The notes beneath the pieces were generated by a model, which searched no databases, was not told where the DNA came from, and saw only the letters and a list, made by a program, of their open reading frames with translations. From the NCBI GenBank assembly GCA_930971385.1, contig CAKNGB010000001.1, positions 412,468-449,412 of the forward strand: DNA of 36,945 bases. The letters run 5' to 3'. The position numbers and the translations under genes were made by a program. Of the stretch, positions 7,652 to 16,359 are shown one piece after another. Numbering within the stretch: position 1 is the first letter of the stretch; every line of letters begins with the position of its first letter. The DNA comes from an uncultured Clostridia bacterium. Lineage in GTDB: Bacteria; Bacillota; Clostridia; Christensenellales; UBA1242.

Positions 7652-8155
7652 TTAATTTAAAATTGTGATATCTTCTGCGCTAATTTCAAGTAAGGTTTGA
7701 ACGGCATTTAAAATATCCATCTTCACAGCAAAATCTTCACTTCCACTGGCAACAATCACCACCCCCTTTATTGTTGGATAAATTTTATTTACGATAACTG
7801 GCTCACCATTCACCAAAATCGTTGTTTCTGTTGTGACACTTGTTTCCCCCTCTTGGCTTGTTTCTTTGTCGGTTGCATACTCATAGGAAAAATCGTTTTC
7901 AATGGTTATGATTGCACTCACATTACCCACGCCTTCAATATTGGATAAGACATTACATAGTTTATTCTCTAGATAATCCACATATTCCACGCCGTTAGTG
8001 TAATTTCCTGTCGAAACTTCTTCTTGTGTGTCATTTTTGTTTGTGAACGTGGAAAAGTATATGACACACACAACAAGTCCAACAATGAGTGCTAGATATA
8101 TTTCTATATGCTTAATAGATTTAAGTTTAGACCAAATATCTTTTAATTTTCCCAT
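7652..8155 (-). CDS. spoIIIAG: Stage III sporulation protein AG
   Basis: SpoIIIAG forms a large ring of the feeding-tube channel in the mother-cell-derived engulfing membrane. The 167-residue protein has one membrane segment (about residues 19-36), a Thr/Asn-rich linker, then the ring-building domain with YLENKLCNVLSNIEGVGNVSAIITIE and IYPTIKGVVIVASGSEDFAVKMDILNAVQTLLEISAEDITIL. Those two blocks are the family signature. It lies between spoIIIAF (8 bp) and spoIIIAH (11 bp), with an AGGAGG site upstream. Confidence 0.94.
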   Translation of the reverse strand: MGKLKDIWSKLKSIKHIEIYLALIVGLVVCVIYFSTFTNKNDTQEEVSTGNYTNGVEYVDYLENKLCNVLSNIEGVGNVSAIITIENDFSYEYATDKETSQEGETSVTTETTILVNGEPVIVNKIYPTIKGVVIVASGSEDFAVKMDILNAVQTLLEISAEDITILN

Positions 8156-8163
8156 ACAACCTC

Positions 8164-8664
8164 CTATCCGTCTTTATACTCAATTTCCACATCTTGAAGC
8201 GAAGGGAAAAGTGAAATAATTTCCTCAATCGCATTTTTCGCTCCTATTGTATTCTTATTTTCAAAGTTGTCCGAAAATTCAATATCGCGTAAATCGACAT
8301 AAATCTTCAAAATCTCCAGTTCTTCGCCATATAAATTTGCAGTTATCGAAACTTCCACATTGTTTATTCCAAGCCTTGTAAGTTCGCTTTGCAAATCTTC
8401 TTGAATGGCATTTAATTTGTTTTTATTGATGTTATATAGATAGTTTTCTTGAAGAGTGGTGTCGGAGGTTGTAAACCATTTTGAAAAGTCAATTTCTTTT
8501 CCAAAAAGTGTGGGAAGCGGAGAGATTATCACAAACAGCGTGACAAAGGAAAATATCACACGCGTATATCTATTTATTTGACCTTCTGGCAAAATGAACT
8601 CACATAAAACTGAAAGAATGACCACGCCAGCAATTGAAAGTAGCCAAGCCGAGATTCCACTCAT
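8164..8664 (-). CDS. spoIIIAF: Stage III sporulation protein AF
   Basis: SpoIIIAF is a small membrane protein of the SpoIIIA-SpoIIQ complex. The protein starts MSGISAWLLSIAGVVILSVLCEFILPEGQINRYTRVIFSFVTLFVIISPLP, giving two membrane segments near residues 8-25 and 34-52 around the conserved LPEG..NRYTR loop, followed by a soluble domain ending LFPSLQDVEIEYKD. I use the ATG at 8664 (166 residues), which lies a few bases after a strong AGGAGG site. An in-frame ATG ten codons upstream lies inside spoIIIAE and has no such site. The start overlaps nothing; the ribosome binding site sits at the spoIIIAE stop. Confidence 0.93.
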   Translation of the reverse strand: MSGISAWLLSIAGVVILSVLCEFILPEGQINRYTRVIFSFVTLFVIISPLPTLFGKEIDFSKWFTTSDTTLQENYLYNINKNKLNAIQEDLQSELTRLGINNVEVSITANLYGEELEILKIYVDLRDIEFSDNFENKNTIGAKNAIEEIISLFPSLQDVEIEYKDG

Positions 8665-8672
8665 ACTTCCTC

Positions 8673-9920
8673 CTAAATCAAATTGGCACTGCACATGATA
8701 AGCCCAGTCATCACCATATACATAAACGAAACGGCAACAATAAGTGCCACAAGCATACTCATGCTTTTTGAAATATCCGAAACGAAATTTGCCACTTTCT
8801 TATCTCCAATCGGCTCAATTATGCCTGCCATAAACTTTAACGAAAGCATGAAAAGAATAAGATTAATAACAGGCGAAATCGCCATGAAAAGCACAAGTAA
8901 AAGCCCTGCTGTGCCAACTGCGTTTTTAATAAGCATACTGGATGCCATAATAATTGAAAGCCCGTCTGAAACATATCCACCAACAATTGGCACATAACTT
9001 TTAATGGTGTATTTTGCCGTTCTAATGGAAAGCCCGTCCACCGCACCTGCTGAAATGCCTTGAATGGTCATAAAGCCTAAAAACAGTGTGAATATAAGCC
9101 CAACCGACCACTTGAAAGTGCCTTGCAAAAATGCCACAAACTTGTCTAGTTTAACATTGTTTGAAAGGTTGCCAACAATGGAAAAGATAATCGAAAAAAT
9201 GAAAAGAGGAAGAAGGAAATAGGTTATAAGCGAGATAAACACATTTCCAAGCATGGCAATCGCTGGTTGATATAGGCTTACCGACACCGTTCCGCCCACA
9301 GCCGTTAAAAGTGTGAGAAGAATTGGAAATATCGCATCCATAGTGCTTTTAAGATTTGTTAGCGTTTTGGTGGTTAATGCAATCATTTCAACGAGTGTTG
9401 TGCCAAGAAAAACAATGACAACTCCATATGTGACAAAATGAACGATGTTGCCAATCGATTTGCCATTTGTTGAAGGCTTCAAATTTCCAACCATTCCGCC
9501 TAATATTGAAATGGCAATTATGCTGGCAATGATTGGAAGAAAGGAAAGAAGCCCGTCCCACAAAAGTGACATAAGCGAAGTAAAAAAGTTTTCGCTTGAT
9601 GTGTATTCTCCATTAATTAAACTTTCCACTTTTGTCACAAACCCGCCAGAAAAAGCGTTTTGAACATCGTCGGTTAAATTTTCAAGATAAGTTTCAATGG
9701 CTGAAAAGTCCAAGTCGCCTAATTGTGAGCCGATTTCTTCTTCAATCTGCTGTTCAAGCTCCTCCACTTCTTCACTTTCGGACACTGCGTAAGTGGTGTT
9801 GGGCACAAAACCATCCAATGTGAAACTGCCAAAAAAGGAGGAAATGAAAATGATGATAACGGCAAGAAAAGCAAGTCGTTTTGTTCTTCGCTTTTCCTTA
9901 TCTTTCTTCACATTCATCAC
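8673..9920 (-). CDS. spoIIIAE: Stage III sporulation protein AE
   Basis: SpoIIIAE is the large polytopic membrane protein of the SpoIIIA complex, thought to form its inner-membrane platform. The 415 residues include an N-terminal basic stretch and hydrophobic segment (residues 16-33). An acidic extracytoplasmic region (SESEEVEELEQQIEEEIG) follows, then about seven membrane helices with conserved SVSLYQPAIAMLGNVFISLITYFLLPLFIFSIIFSIVGNLS and SYVPIVGGYVSDGLSIIMASSMLIKNAVGTAG blocks. The start is either the GTG at 9920 or the ATG at 9917. Both overlap the spoIIIAD stop and no separate ribosome binding site is seen, so translation is probably coupled. Confidence 0.95.
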   Translation of the reverse strand: MMNVKKDKEKRRTKRLAFLAVIIIFISSFFGSFTLDGFVPNTTYAVSESEEVEELEQQIEEEIGSQLGDLDFSAIETYLENLTDDVQNAFSGGFVTKVESLINGEYTSSENFFTSLMSLLWDGLLSFLPIIASIIAISILGGMVGNLKPSTNGKSIGNIVHFVTYGVVIVFLGTTLVEMIALTTKTLTNLKSTMDAIFPILLTLLTAVGGTVSVSLYQPAIAMLGNVFISLITYFLLPLFIFSIIFSIVGNLSNNVKLDKFVAFLQGTFKWSVGLIFTLFLGFMTIQGISAGAVDGLSIRTAKYTIKSYVPIVGGYVSDGLSIIMASSMLIKNAVGTAGLLLVLFMAISPVINLILFMLSLKFMAGIIEPIGDKKVANFVSDISKSMSMLVALIVAVSFMYMVMTGLIMCSANLI

Positions 9921-10309
9921 GACGGCAATAAGTCCATAACAATTTCAAGTATGCTTGTTATGATTGGCAGTGCCATAACAAGAATGATGATTTTTCCTCC
10001 TAAAAGCACCTTATCGCTTAAACTGTGGTTGCCAGTGTCCGAACATATGCTTGCGGTAAATTCCACAAGATAGCCAACACCGATAATTTTGAAAATAATT
10101 CCATAAATGGACGAGTTGATGTTTGTGATATGGAAAATTTCGTTGAAAACATCAAATACATTAGCCATATAATCGATGAGAAGAAAAAGAATGATAATTC
10201 CACCCACAACGGAAAGAAAAATGGCAAAATCTGGGCGAATTGGCTTCACAATAAGTGTGGCAATGCAAGTTATAAGCGCAATGCCGATGATTTTATAAAT
10301 TGAATCCAT
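9917..10309 (-). CDS. spoIIIAD: Stage III sporulation protein AD
   Basis: The 130-residue protein is almost entirely hydrophobic, with four predicted membrane helices, and matches SpoIIIAD: KIIGIALITCIATLIVKPIRPDFAIFLSVVGGIIILF, then FKIIGVGYLVEFTASICSDTGNHSLSDKVLLGGKIIILVMALPIITSILEIVMDLLP. The SICSDTGN motif is shared with SpoIIIAC/AD and related FliQ/FliR-like export components. The ATG follows a GGAGGG site. It is 12 bp downstream of spoIIIAC and overlaps the start of spoIIIAE. Confidence 0.95.
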   Translation of the reverse strand: MDSIYKIIGIALITCIATLIVKPIRPDFAIFLSVVGGIIILFLLIDYMANVFDVFNEIFHITNINSSIYGIIFKIIGVGYLVEFTASICSDTGNHSLSDKVLLGGKIIILVMALPIITSILEIVMDLLPS

Positions 10310-10321
10310 TCCGCCCTCCTT

Positions 10322-10516
10322 TTAAAAATTAAAAATAGTTCTAATCGTGTCGAAAAGTTCGGAAATCATGTTAAGCACCATAACAAGCACAACAATCACG
10401 CCAGCAAGCGTGGCAAGTGTGGCGATGTCGTCCTTTCCGCTGTTTTTAAGGATTTGCCCAATGACCGCTGTTAAAATTCCTATGGCGGCAATTTTGAAAA
10501 TGACTTCAATTTCCAT
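10322..10516 (-). CDS. spoIIIAC: Stage III sporulation protein AC
   Basis: The protein has 64 residues and two membrane helices: MEIEVIFKIAAIGILTAVIGQILKNSGKDDIATLATLAGVIVVLVMVLNMISELFDTIRTIF. The central QILKNSGKDDIATLATLAG is the family signature. SpoIIIAC resembles a half-size SpoIIIAD and is part of the same membrane assembly. It lies 9 bp after spoIIIAB and 12 bp before spoIIIAD, with an AGGAGG site upstream. Confidence 0.95.
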   Translation of the reverse strand: MEIEVIFKIAAIGILTAVIGQILKNSGKDDIATLATLAGVIVVLVMVLNMISELFDTIRTIFNF

Positions 10517-10525
10517 GCCACCTCC

Positions 10526-11020
10526 TTAAATCAAGATAATGGCAAAAAACAGCCCTGCCACAACCGATAGCTTTAAGGAAAGCGAACCATATTTTTTAAA
10601 CTCGCCGTCGCAGACCTCTTTCATTTCTTGAAAACGCTTTAAAAAGTTTTGAATTTCCTTGGTTTGATTTTCCACATCACTTCGCCCAAGCGTTTTTAAA
10701 AAGAGGAGAATAAAATCTTTTTCTTCTTGCTTTAAAACTTGTGCATTTTTGAAGATTTCCTTGCTGTCAAGTTCCGCACTTTTGTTTAAGTATGCAAGAT
10801 ATCCTTCATCCACATTCAAGAGGTTTTTTCGCGATGAGGCATCAAAATTTTCAATCAAAACTTTAAGTCGTTCTCTTGAAAAGTTGATTTCCACCGAAAG
10901 TTTTTCGGCAAGCATGATAAGCGCGGAAAAAAATTTTTTTCGCTTGTCGAATTTTAAATAGAAATATGCTCCCACCGAAAGCGAAATAATGAATAAAACC
11001 ACAATCAAAATATATTTCAT
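10526..11020 (-). CDS. spoIIIAB: Stage III sporulation protein AB
   Basis: The 164-residue protein has an N-terminal membrane segment (residues 2-20) and a C-terminal one (about 147-164), with a helical cytoplasmic domain between them. The domain contains LSVEINFSRERLKVLIENF and LGRSDVENQTKEIQNFLKRFQEM, matching SpoIIIAB. The fold is related to the type II secretion protein GspF, and the protein probably contacts the ATPase SpoIIIAA. It lies 8 bp after spoIIIAA and 9 bp before spoIIIAC, with an AGGAGG site upstream. Confidence 0.93.
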   Translation of the reverse strand: MKYILIVVLFIISLSVGAYFYLKFDKRKKFFSALIMLAEKLSVEINFSRERLKVLIENFDASSRKNLLNVDEGYLAYLNKSAELDSKEIFKNAQVLKQEEKDFILLFLKTLGRSDVENQTKEIQNFLKRFQEMKEVCDGEFKKYGSLSLKLSVVAGLFFAIILI

Positions 11021-11028
11021 TTTTCCTC

Positions 11029-11931
11029 CTAACTCATCTTAGAAACGCGGGCAAAATTTTCGTTATAAACACCCTCAAAAGTTCCCGGACCATTACGTTT
11101 TGATAAAAGCACATATCTTTTAAAAACCTTGTCCTTAATCACACGCTGAAAAAGTGGCTTTTTAAGAAAGGTTTCCATGCTGTCGGCATGAGTTGTGGCA
11201 AGCACGCTAATTCCTGAGGTTATGGCATAAATAATGGCGTCAATATCCTCTTCCTGCCCAATCTCATCTGTCACAATAAGGTCTGGCGAAAGTGAGCGTA
11301 TGCCGTTTTCAAACCCCACCTTTTTCGTGGAAAAGGCAATTTTATCAAAAAAGTTCGAGTCGATATTGTTGTCAAGCTCTCCGCGTTCATCTAGAAGTAG
11401 CACGTTATATGAAAGTTTCCTTTCAGACAGTTGCGACACAAAGTCTTTTAAAAAAGTGGTTTTGCCAGCATTTGGCGGAGAAATAACCAATGTGTTTTCA
11501 ATTTTATCGTCGTGCACAATGAAAGGGTATGCGCAAAGCGAGCAGTTTTTCACATTATGCGGAAAACGCATATTGCAAGAAGAAAAGTTGGTCATAGTTT
11601 TAATCTGCCCATTTTCTTCCACCACATTTCCGCCAATACCAATTCTAATTCCGCCGTCTGTCACAATAAAACCGCGCTTAATTTGCTCGTTAACTGAATA
11701 TATCGAACATTCGCTGGCGCGAAAAATAATGTCCTCAATGGCAATTTTGCTGGCAAAAAGTGCATTGGTTAAATTGGAAGAAACGCCGTTTTCGGTTAAA
11801 AAATAGTTTTTTCCGCTCACACAAACAACTATTGGCTTGTCCGCGCGAAATCTTAGTTCATTAACCGCTTTAAGATTGACCTTTTCATCCAAAATTTTGA
11901 ATATCTTTTCAGGAAGAATTTTACTTAGCAT
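11029..11931 (-). CDS. spoIIIAA: Stage III sporulation protein AA, secretion-type ATPase
   Basis: SpoIIIAA is the cytoplasmic ATPase of the SpoIIIA-SpoIIQ channel, related to type II/IV secretion ATPases. The Walker A loop reads SPPNAGKTT (about residues 151-159), and Walker B is NVLLLDERGEL. A further conserved acidic segment, SPDLIVTDEIGQEEDI, and the His in LATTHADS follow. The N-terminal domain includes the family's VNELRFRADKP and IRIGIGGNVV segments. I use the ATG at 11931 (300 residues), because the ribosome binding site AAGAGGTGG (11934-11942) covers an alternative GTG at 11937. It is the first gene of the octet. No convincing sporulation sigma promoter could be assigned in front of it. 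Confidence 0.95.
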   Translation of the reverse strand: MLSKILPEKIFKILDEKVNLKAVNELRFRADKPIVVCVSGKNYFLTENGVSSNLTNALFASKIAIEDIIFRASECSIYSVNEQIKRGFIVTDGGIRIGIGGNVVEENGQIKTMTNFSSCNMRFPHNVKNCSLCAYPFIVHDDKIENTLVISPPNAGKTTFLKDFVSQLSERKLSYNVLLLDERGELDNNIDSNFFDKIAFSTKKVGFENGIRSLSPDLIVTDEIGQEEDIDAIIYAITSGISVLATTHADSMETFLKKPLFQRVIKDKVFKRYVLLSKRNGPGTFEGVYNENFARVSKMS

Positions 11932-12032
11932 ATCCACCTCTTAAAGCACTATATGTTGAAAAAAGAGGAAAAAACCAATTTAGCAAAAGTTTCTTCCTCA
12001 AATTTTGTCGAATAAAAATTTTCGTAATTTGC

Positions 12033-12061
12033 TTGACTTTTTCTTTCAATTAAAGTAAGAT
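12033..12061 (+). promoter_or_regulatory. Promoter of the SRP RNA gene
   Basis: -35 TTGACT (12033-12038) is followed after 17 bp by -10 TAAGAT (12056-12061). Transcription would start near 12068, where the RNA begins to pair with its own 3' end. Confidence 0.8.
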
Positions 12062-12067
12062 ATAAGC

Positions 12068-12335
12068 ACTGGGATAGATGGGGAGTTAGCGGTGCCCTGT
12101 GACCTGCAATCCGCTATAGCAGGATCGAACGCTTGCCTAGGAGTAGTTAGGTTGAAGATGTGCTTTGTGTGTGGGCGTTGAAATCAAGGTCTTATGCAAT
12201 TGATAACTTCGAACCATGTCAGGTCCTGACGGAAGCATCATTAAGGAGACCTATCGATGTGCCATGAGGTAGCTTTGGTGGAGTTCATCCACAGGGAAAC
12301 AGTCAGTCTTTCTATTTCGAAGCATTCTCCCAGAC
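12068..12335 (+). ncRNA. ffs: Signal recognition particle RNA (long, Bacillus/Clostridia type)
   Basis: The SRP RNA scaffolds Ffh and targets ribosomes making membrane and secreted proteins. The conserved Alu-domain segment GTGCCCTGTGACCTGCAATC, followed by CGCTATAGCAGGATCGAACGC, lies near 12092-12130. The helix 8 motif for Ffh binding, GTCAGGTCCTGACGGAAGCA, lies at about 12220-12239. The 5' CTGGGA (12069-12074) pairs with the 3' TCCCAG (12328-12333) to close the molecule. The length of about 268 nt is the large form of spore-forming Firmicutes rather than the short 4.5S form. Ends are estimated from the closing helix and the terminator. It is divergent from spoIIIAA. Confidence 0.95.
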
Positions 12336-12338
12336 ATG

Positions 12339-12367
12339 AAAAAAGCAAGGGTTAACCTTGCTTTTTT
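12339..12367 (+). terminator. Terminator of SRP RNA, probably bidirectional
   Basis: AAAAAAGCAAGG pairs with CCTTGCTTTTTT around a GTTAA loop. The A-tract and T-tract make it work in both directions, so it can also end the YtxH-like gene that arrives on the minus strand. Confidence 0.85.
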
Positions 12368-12387
12368 GTTTAAGAAGTTGTGTTTTT

Positions 12388-12597
12388 CTAATTTTTGCTT
12401 TTTGGCATGATGTCTTTCATGTCTTTTTTAAGTTTTTCAACTTTTGGTGCCATTTTATCTTTCATTTCATTCATCTCTTTGCTCACAGACTTCTCTGCTT
12501 TGTTAACAACCGATTTAACATCTTGTGAATGTTTATATAAAAGCGCACCAGTAATAAGACCTGCACCAAAGCCAACAACAAGCATAAGTTCTTTCAT
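12388..12597 (-). CDS. YtxH-like small membrane protein
   Basis: The 69-residue protein has one N-terminal membrane segment with a glycine pattern (MKELMLVVGFGAGLITGALLYKHS), then a charged amphipathic helix rich in Lys, Glu and Met (NEMKDKMAPKVEKLKKDMKD). This layout is that of YtxH/GvpP-like general stress proteins of Gram-positives, whose function is poorly known. A strong AGGAGG site precedes the ATG. The gene stands alone between two bidirectional terminators, so it must have its own promoter, but I could not place one with confidence. Confidence 0.8.
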   Translation of the reverse strand: MKELMLVVGFGAGLITGALLYKHSQDVKSVVNKAEKSVSKEMNEMKDKMAPKVEKLKKDMKDIMPKSKN

Positions 12598-12642
12598 AAC
12601 AACCTCCTGTTGTTAGGTTGCCCAAAATTCGACATAATATGC

Positions 12643-12680
12643 AAAAAAAAGATGTTATTCATTTTTTAACATCTTTTTTA
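12643..12680 (-). terminator. Terminator of the ywlE-rpiB-gap operon
   Basis: A 13-bp hairpin, AAAAAAGATGTTA with TAACATCTTTTTT (12645-12657 and 12667-12679), is flanked by A- and T-tracts on both sides. It lies 45 bp after the last gene of the gap operon. Confidence 0.85.
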
Positions 12681-12724
12681 TTCCACATCTTTTAAACTAA
12701 TCGAATATGGCTAAAATCTTTATT

Positions 12725-13684
12725 TTAAACTTTATAGTTATCCAAAATTCTTAAAAGCCTTGAAAAATCCACTTGAGCGTTGGAGTCAAGAACAAGTTTC
12801 TCTTTAAAAATCGTTTTTGTGTTATCGCAAATAGAGCGCAAACTTGTCACATCAACAAGTCGGATATAATTTGAAACATTCAAAAAAGTTTGATAAATAT
12901 CATTAACAAAAAGATTATCTGGGCAGTTGAAAAGCAAACTTTCAATCAAAATTTGATTTGGCACTTTGTTATACACTCGAGAATACAGGCTGTTATATAT
13001 TTTCACCAGATTTTGAAAGGATTTTCCGCAACTTTCCATTTTGTTTGCTAAATTACTAAAACGCTGAGTGAAATCTATGTCATAAAACTTATTCTTTCTG
13101 CCGTTATAGAGTTTGAAAACACGATTTTTCTCGTCGAACATACAAACATAGATGTTGATTTTCACATTGCTACCAAAATCTTCCTTGCCGATTATGGAGA
13201 TGTGGTTATCAAAATCATAGATGATTGTGGTTGGCGTCACAAAATTAGAAAGGTGGAAAATTATATCACTTTTAAGGTCGTCGATGGTATATTTAGCGCT
13301 AAGCCTTTTTGCCACTAGCTCCTCTTCGCTTACCTCTTTCTTCTTTTTTTTCTTCTTTTTTCTTGTTGCCTTCCAAGCGCGCACAATTCTTTTCCAAAAA
13401 TTTTGGAAATAATGCTTTTTATTTAAAGAATTAAGTTCAATTTCAGTGTTGGAAACTCCTAAAAAATAGGTATATTCACTTTTGGAACAAAGAGCAGATA
13501 AATAAAGTTCATTAACAGGCACAAAAATCCACTTACTCATTTGAATAAAAGAGGATTTATCAGAAAGCGTCTGCATCGCCTCGGAAACAAGTTCCTTAAC
13601 CATGGCGTTAAGGTTCTCGATATTTTCAACATTTGTGCTTTCTTGAAGTCCCTCAATTAAATCTTTATTTAAATCTCTTTTCAT
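12725..13684 (-). CDS. Unknown protein, possible degenerate nucleotidyltransferase
   Basis: The 319-residue protein appears soluble. No motif can be assigned with certainty. Residues 1-60 are helical, and residues 108-117 hold a run of eight lysines (encoded by an AAA/AAG tract) in RKKKKKKKKEV. The second half has an order reminiscent of polymerase-beta-like nucleotidyltransferases: strand ISIIGKEDFGSNVKINIYVC, then a helix-rich part with FQNLVKIYNSLYSRVYNKVPNQILIESLLF. In such enzymes the helix-rich part follows a catalytic strand containing Asp. The GS motif and the catalytic acidic residues are not visible, so if related it is probably inactive. It is the last gene of the gap operon, 6 bp after gap, with a weak AGGT ribosome binding site. 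No function is assigned. Confidence 0.75.
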   Translation of the reverse strand: MKRDLNKDLIEGLQESTNVENIENLNAMVKELVSEAMQTLSDKSSFIQMSKWIFVPVNELYLSALCSKSEYTYFLGVSNTEIELNSLNKKHYFQNFWKRIVRAWKATRKKKKKKKKEVSEEELVAKRLSAKYTIDDLKSDIIFHLSNFVTPTTIIYDFDNHISIIGKEDFGSNVKINIYVCMFDEKNRVFKLYNGRKNKFYDIDFTQRFSNLANKMESCGKSFQNLVKIYNSLYSRVYNKVPNQILIESLLFNCPDNLFVNDIYQTFLNVSNYIRLVDVTSLRSICDNTKTIFKEKLVLDSNAQVDFSRLLRILDNYKV

Positions 13685-13690
13685 ACTTAC

Positions 13691-14713
<1,023 letters not shown>

Positions 14714-15490
14714 TTAATTTAATATTTCCTCCGCTCGACCATGCCTCAGAGTGCCAACGGCAATCGTTCGAGCCAAGTTTAAAACACTAACAAAAAACGA
14801 AACAGCACCAATTAAACATAGAAGTATGGAAATTAAAATCATTAAAAACATTGGTTGAAAACTTGCAGAAATGATGATGGAAATCAAAATGCAAAAAATC
14901 AAAAACAATCCGCTTCCAACAATTTTTGCACTGGCATAGAACTTGTCGTATTCTCGTTTCGGTGCTTTATTTTCTGTGTCAATTTCCTCCATTTCAAATC
15001 CAACAAATCGGTCAATTCTTGTGACATATGAAAGGTTTGTTAAACTTGATATTAGATCAAAACAAGTGGTGTTAAAACTTATGGCTGAAATATCTTCAAA
15101 ATAGTAAAAAGCAAAAATCTTCTTAATCAAATTTTTCCAAAGATTATGCCACCAAGCCGAAAACTTATTTCTTTTTTTCTTTAAATACGCAATGTCTTTC
15201 TTGCTTGTTTTAAGTTTATCAAACTCTGTTTCGCTCACTGGTCGCCTTAAAAGGATAATCTTTCCGCGCTCTTTATCTATTGAATGAAGAGAGTTTATGA
15301 TTTCCTCTTTTCCGCTTCCATTTTTAAAGAATTTGATGATGACATTTTTTTCTTTAAAATTTAACTTATCCTTAAATTCTTCAAGTGCGCCAACAAAAAT
15401 GGTAGCATCATTATCCAAGGCAATCTTCTCAATCATCTTCTCGTATTCCGTTAACCTATCCACAATGGGAACAAGAACATTAATCATCAT
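14714..15490 (-). CDS. Membrane protein resembling a degenerate GT2 glycosyltransferase
   Basis: The 258-residue protein has an N-terminal soluble part and two C-terminal membrane helices (about residues 190-215 and 217-240). The layout of an NVLVPIVDRLTEYEKMIEKIA start, a middle FYYFEDISAISFNTTCFDLISSL segment and a paired C-terminal hairpin recalls GtrB/dolichol-phosphate mannose synthase-like enzymes. In those enzymes a GT2 domain precedes two helices. The DxD and other donor-sugar motifs are not visible, so enzymatic activity is doubtful. The ATG overlaps the rpiB stop (ATGA) and an AGGAG site precedes it, so translation is coupled. The relationship is inferred from layout alone, and no function is assigned. 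Confidence 0.7.
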   Translation of the reverse strand: MMINVLVPIVDRLTEYEKMIEKIALDNDATIFVGALEEFKDKLNFKEKNVIIKFFKNGSGKEEIINSLHSIDKERGKIILLRRPVSETEFDKLKTSKKDIAYLKKKRNKFSAWWHNLWKNLIKKIFAFYYFEDISAISFNTTCFDLISSLTNLSYVTRIDRFVGFEMEEIDTENKAPKREYDKFYASAKIVGSGLFLIFCILISIIISASFQPMFLMILISILLCLIGAVSFFVSVLNLARTIAVGTLRHGRAEEILN

Positions 15491-15918
15491 TTTTCTCCTG
15501 AAATTTTCTTTAATCTTCTTGCATGGCGTCCGCCCTCAAATGGAGTTGTTAAAAACACTTTCACAATATTAATAGCTTTTCTTCTTTTTAAAAATCTTGC
15601 AGGCAAGCACAAAACATTTGCGTCGTTATCTTTTCTTGCAAGCATCGCCATTTCTGTGTTTAAGCAAAGTGCCGCCCTTATCTTTGGATTTCTGTTTGCT
15701 GCCATACTCATGCCAATTCCTGAGCCACAGATGAAAATTCCCACATTATTCTTGTTTTCCAAAACTCTGTCAACCCCAAGTTTGGCAAAATCAGGATAAT
15801 CGACTGGTTCTTTTGAGTATGACCCAACATCAATGGTTATGATGTTTTCTTCATTAAAAAAGGTTTTAAGTTGTTCTTTAAGTTCGTATCCTCTATGGTC
15901 GCTTGCCATAATAATCAT
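15487..15918 (-). CDS. rpiB: Ribose-5-phosphate isomerase B
   Basis: RpiB interconverts ribose 5-phosphate and ribulose 5-phosphate in the pentose phosphate pathway. The 143-residue protein starts MIIMASDHRGYELKEQL and carries the active-site loop GIFICGSGIGMSMAANR with the catalytic Cys, then AALCLNTEMAMLARKDNDANVLCLPARF. The C-terminal GGRHARRLKKI is typical of the family. The related LacA/LacB subunits of galactose-6-phosphate isomerase are less likely, because a single complete gene sits next to a YwlE-type phosphatase, as in Bacillus. It overlaps the upstream phosphatase and the downstream membrane protein, each by ATGA. Confidence 0.95.
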   Translation of the reverse strand: MIIMASDHRGYELKEQLKTFFNEENIITIDVGSYSKEPVDYPDFAKLGVDRVLENKNNVGIFICGSGIGMSMAANRNPKIRAALCLNTEMAMLARKDNDANVLCLPARFLKRRKAINIVKVFLTTPFEGGRHARRLKKISGEK

Positions 15919-16349
15919 AATCCACCTCTCAAATTTTCAATTTTATCTAACAACACATCCACATTTTTTTCAATTATCTTTGCTGAAAGCCTGTAAGCAT
16001 CAATATTTTGCCCAAATGGATCTAACGCCTCTTGGTAAAGTTCAGAAAACGACAAACATTTTTTTGCACCAAGTTTTTGTTTGTGGTAATCCGTCATGAC
16101 AACATACAAAACATTTGGCTTCACACTTTTAAATTTCACACTTTTCCTATCTCGCCCGTCGTAGCCAAGTTCTTTTAAAACACTTTTAGCGTTGTCGGTT
16201 ATATTTTCTTTCTTTGCCTCCAGCCCGCAAGACGAAAATTTGATGTTTTTCATCTTCCTTAGTTTTGCTTTTTTCTTGGCAATACGCTCTGCCATAATTG
16301 AACGGCAAGTGTTGCCTGTGCAAACGAAACAAATTTCCATTATTTTCAA
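15915..16349 (-). CDS. ywlE: Low-molecular-weight phosphatase, probably protein-arginine phosphatase (YwlE type)
   Basis: The 144-residue protein has the LMW phosphatase loop CTGNTCRS with nucleophile Cys10 and Arg16, and the general acid in DPFGQ (Asp110). Thr14 in the loop corresponds to the threonine that gives Bacillus YwlE its preference for phosphoarginine, where tyrosine phosphatases usually carry Ile. YwlE reverses McsB arginine phosphorylation, which marks proteins for ClpCP. The ywlE-rpiB order also matches Bacillus. No mcsB is in the window, so the substrate is inferred. It is the first gene of a five-gene operon, with an own promoter and a 4-bp overlap with rpiB. No strong ribosome binding site is seen. 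Confidence 0.88.
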   Translation of the reverse strand: MKIMEICFVCTGNTCRSIMAERIAKKKAKLRKMKNIKFSSCGLEAKKENITDNAKSVLKELGYDGRDRKSVKFKSVKPNVLYVVMTDYHKQKLGAKKCLSFSELYQEALDPFGQNIDAYRLSAKIIEKNVDVLLDKIENLRGGL

Positions 16350-16359
16350 CCTTAGTGTA

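Noticed and set aside
11234..11806. Plus-strand open frame of 190 codons inside spoIIIAA
   Set aside because: Serine-rich translation antisense to the Walker A and B region, without a start signal. A shadow frame.
11948..11955. CATATAGT upstream of spoIIIAA as a sigma-E -10 element
   Set aside because: Two mismatches to the consensus, no convincing -35 at 13-15 bp, and a start from it would leave only about ten bases before the ATG. The expected mother-cell promoter could not be placed.
12012..12070. tRNA-like pattern near the start of the SRP RNA (TCGAAC and GGTTCGA-like strings)
   Set aside because: The strings belong to the SRP RNA Alu domain, and no cloverleaf can be drawn. No tRNA was found elsewhere in the window.
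13313..13372. Poly-Lys tract in the gene at 13684 as a sign of frameshift
   Set aside because: The reading frame stays open on both sides with plausible protein sequence and the tract mixes AAA and AAG, so no interruption is shown.
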